This document shows positions 4,678 to 5,286 of a DNA stretch of 5,286 nucleotides, piece after piece. This DNA is from Sphingobacteriia bacterium (GTDB lineage: Bacteria; Bacteroidota; Bacteroidia; UBA7662), in the NCBI GenBank assembly GCA_009926245.1, contig RFPG01000112.1, positions 1 to 5,286 of the forward strand, in the 5' to 3' direction. The notes below the pieces were generated by a model. The model did not search any database. It was not told where the DNA came from and worked only from the letters and a program-made list of their open reading frames with translations. Each line of letters begins with the position of its first letter. The first letter of the stretch is position 1. Made by a program: the position numbers and the translations under genes.

Positions 4678-5286
4678 TCAAGGTTTAGGGGATGACGCCA
4701 GGGTATGGGAAACCATGACCATCAGGGTATGGTTATCCTCCTCCTCGTAAACTGATTTCTTGACCACCAATTGCCGTAGGTAGCCGGCCTGCACCTGCCA
4801 ATCCGGCCCAAAACGATGACCTAAACCAACATAGAACCGGTTCTGGTCCAAACGGTTGAGCCCGGCACCGGGTCCCAGATTCGCAAAAACTTCGTTGGAC
4901 ATGCACCAAAAATTTCGTTGACGATTGAGCCAAGTCCCCCAACCAAAATTGCGTTCCAATTGCAAGCGATAACGAATTCGATATTCAACAGGCAAAGCCA
5001 CCTTGTCACCGGAGTGTAAACTCGAGATAAATCGCTCTTCCATGCGCAGGCGTTGAGAAACCGTTACAAAGCGATTGGGATATTTCCATAACAACTGTTG
5101 CCAAATTCGGTGTTCAACCAGCGGATGTGCCAAAGGCTGTTCACCGTAAACGCCCGTATGTATAAGACCGTATCCCAGAATACCGGATACCTGGGGGCTG
5201 AGTTTGTATTCGACCCCCAAACGCAGCAAGGACTGTTGAAATTCACTCAAAAGGTTGGCACGGCGAAAATGATACTCCGTATAGAG
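4678..5286 (-). CDS. DUF2490-like outer-membrane beta-barrel protein, 5' end cut by the window
   Basis: The frame stays open from the stop at 4678-4680 to the right edge, so this is the C-terminal 202 residues of a longer protein. The start and any signal peptide lie outside; the Met at 5250 is internal, since LYTEYHFRRANL precedes it in frame. The chain shows alternating polar and hydrophobic strands with aromatic girdles (LLRLGVEYKLSPQVSGILGYG, RYRLQLERNFGWGTWL, NRFYVGLGHRF, WQVQAGYLRQL) and ends with a short strand (HTLMVMVSHTL), as in Bacteroidota DUF2490 proteins, which are predicted outer-membrane barrels of unknown role. QRLRMEERF and YRIRYRL fit that family. Its 3' end faces mazF with three bases between the stops and no terminator between them. 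The function is unknown. Confidence 0.75.
   Translation of the reverse strand, partial: LYTEYHFRRANLLSEFQQSLLRLGVEYKLSPQVSGILGYGLIHTGVYGEQPLAHPLVEHRIWQQLLWKYPNRFVTVSQRLRMEERFISSLHSGDKVALPVEYRIRYRLQLERNFGWGTWLNRQRNFWCMSNEVFANLGPGAGLNRLDQNRFYVGLGHRFGPDWQVQAGYLRQLVVKKSVYEEEDNHTLMVMVSHTLASSPKP

Noticed and set aside
1..5286. CRISPR array, tRNA or rRNA genes
   Set aside because: No regularly spaced repeats, cloverleaf-like segments or rRNA-like sequence were seen in any gap.

Overview
The window looks like chromosomal DNA from a member of the Bacteroidota. Four signs support this. The TAnnTTTG type of -7 promoter element occurs in front of genes. The secreted dehydrogenase ends in what looks like a type IX secretion (T9SS) sorting domain. 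There is a DUF2490-type beta-barrel gene of the kind common in this phylum. Shine-Dalgarno sequences are mostly absent. Genus cannot be told from the sequence.

Layout, left to right. (1) 1-423: an AT-rich block (17 G/C in 60 at 181-240) with an HxlR-family regulator, preceded by a near-perfect 21-bp palindrome that carries a TAnnTTTG element on each strand. This suggests a divergent target gene just off the left edge. (2) 424-616: a non-coding gap with short direct repeats (TCTATGGG type), a perfect 12-bp palindrome and an 8-bp inverted repeat that overlaps the recombinase stop codon. The AT-rich to GC-richer change falls here. (3) 617-1738, minus strand: a complete tyrosine recombinase with an extra N-terminal domain. 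(4) 1789-3327: a secreted PQQ-dependent glucose/sorbosone-type dehydrogenase, GC-rich (39 of 60 at 1921-1980). Its last 17 bases overlap (5) 3311-4090: an SRAP (YedK/HMCES-like) protein that crosslinks to abasic sites. (6) 4115-4674: a MazE/MazF toxin-antitoxin pair with its own promoter and a compact operator-like cluster of TGTA/TACA half-sites that begins inside the 3' end of the SRAP gene. (7) 4678-5286, minus strand: the C-terminal part of a DUF2490 outer-membrane-type protein, cut by the right edge.

The genes do not form one pathway. The dehydrogenase and SRAP genes are probably cotranscribed because they overlap, although their functions (periplasmic or surface oxidation; DNA lesion protection) are unrelated. 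The recombinase beside a block of foreign composition, and the toxin-antitoxin pair, make this an accessory-type neighbourhood. I see no clearly undescribed multi-gene system. The best leads are the recombinase-adjacent repeat region and the two operator/promoter architectures.
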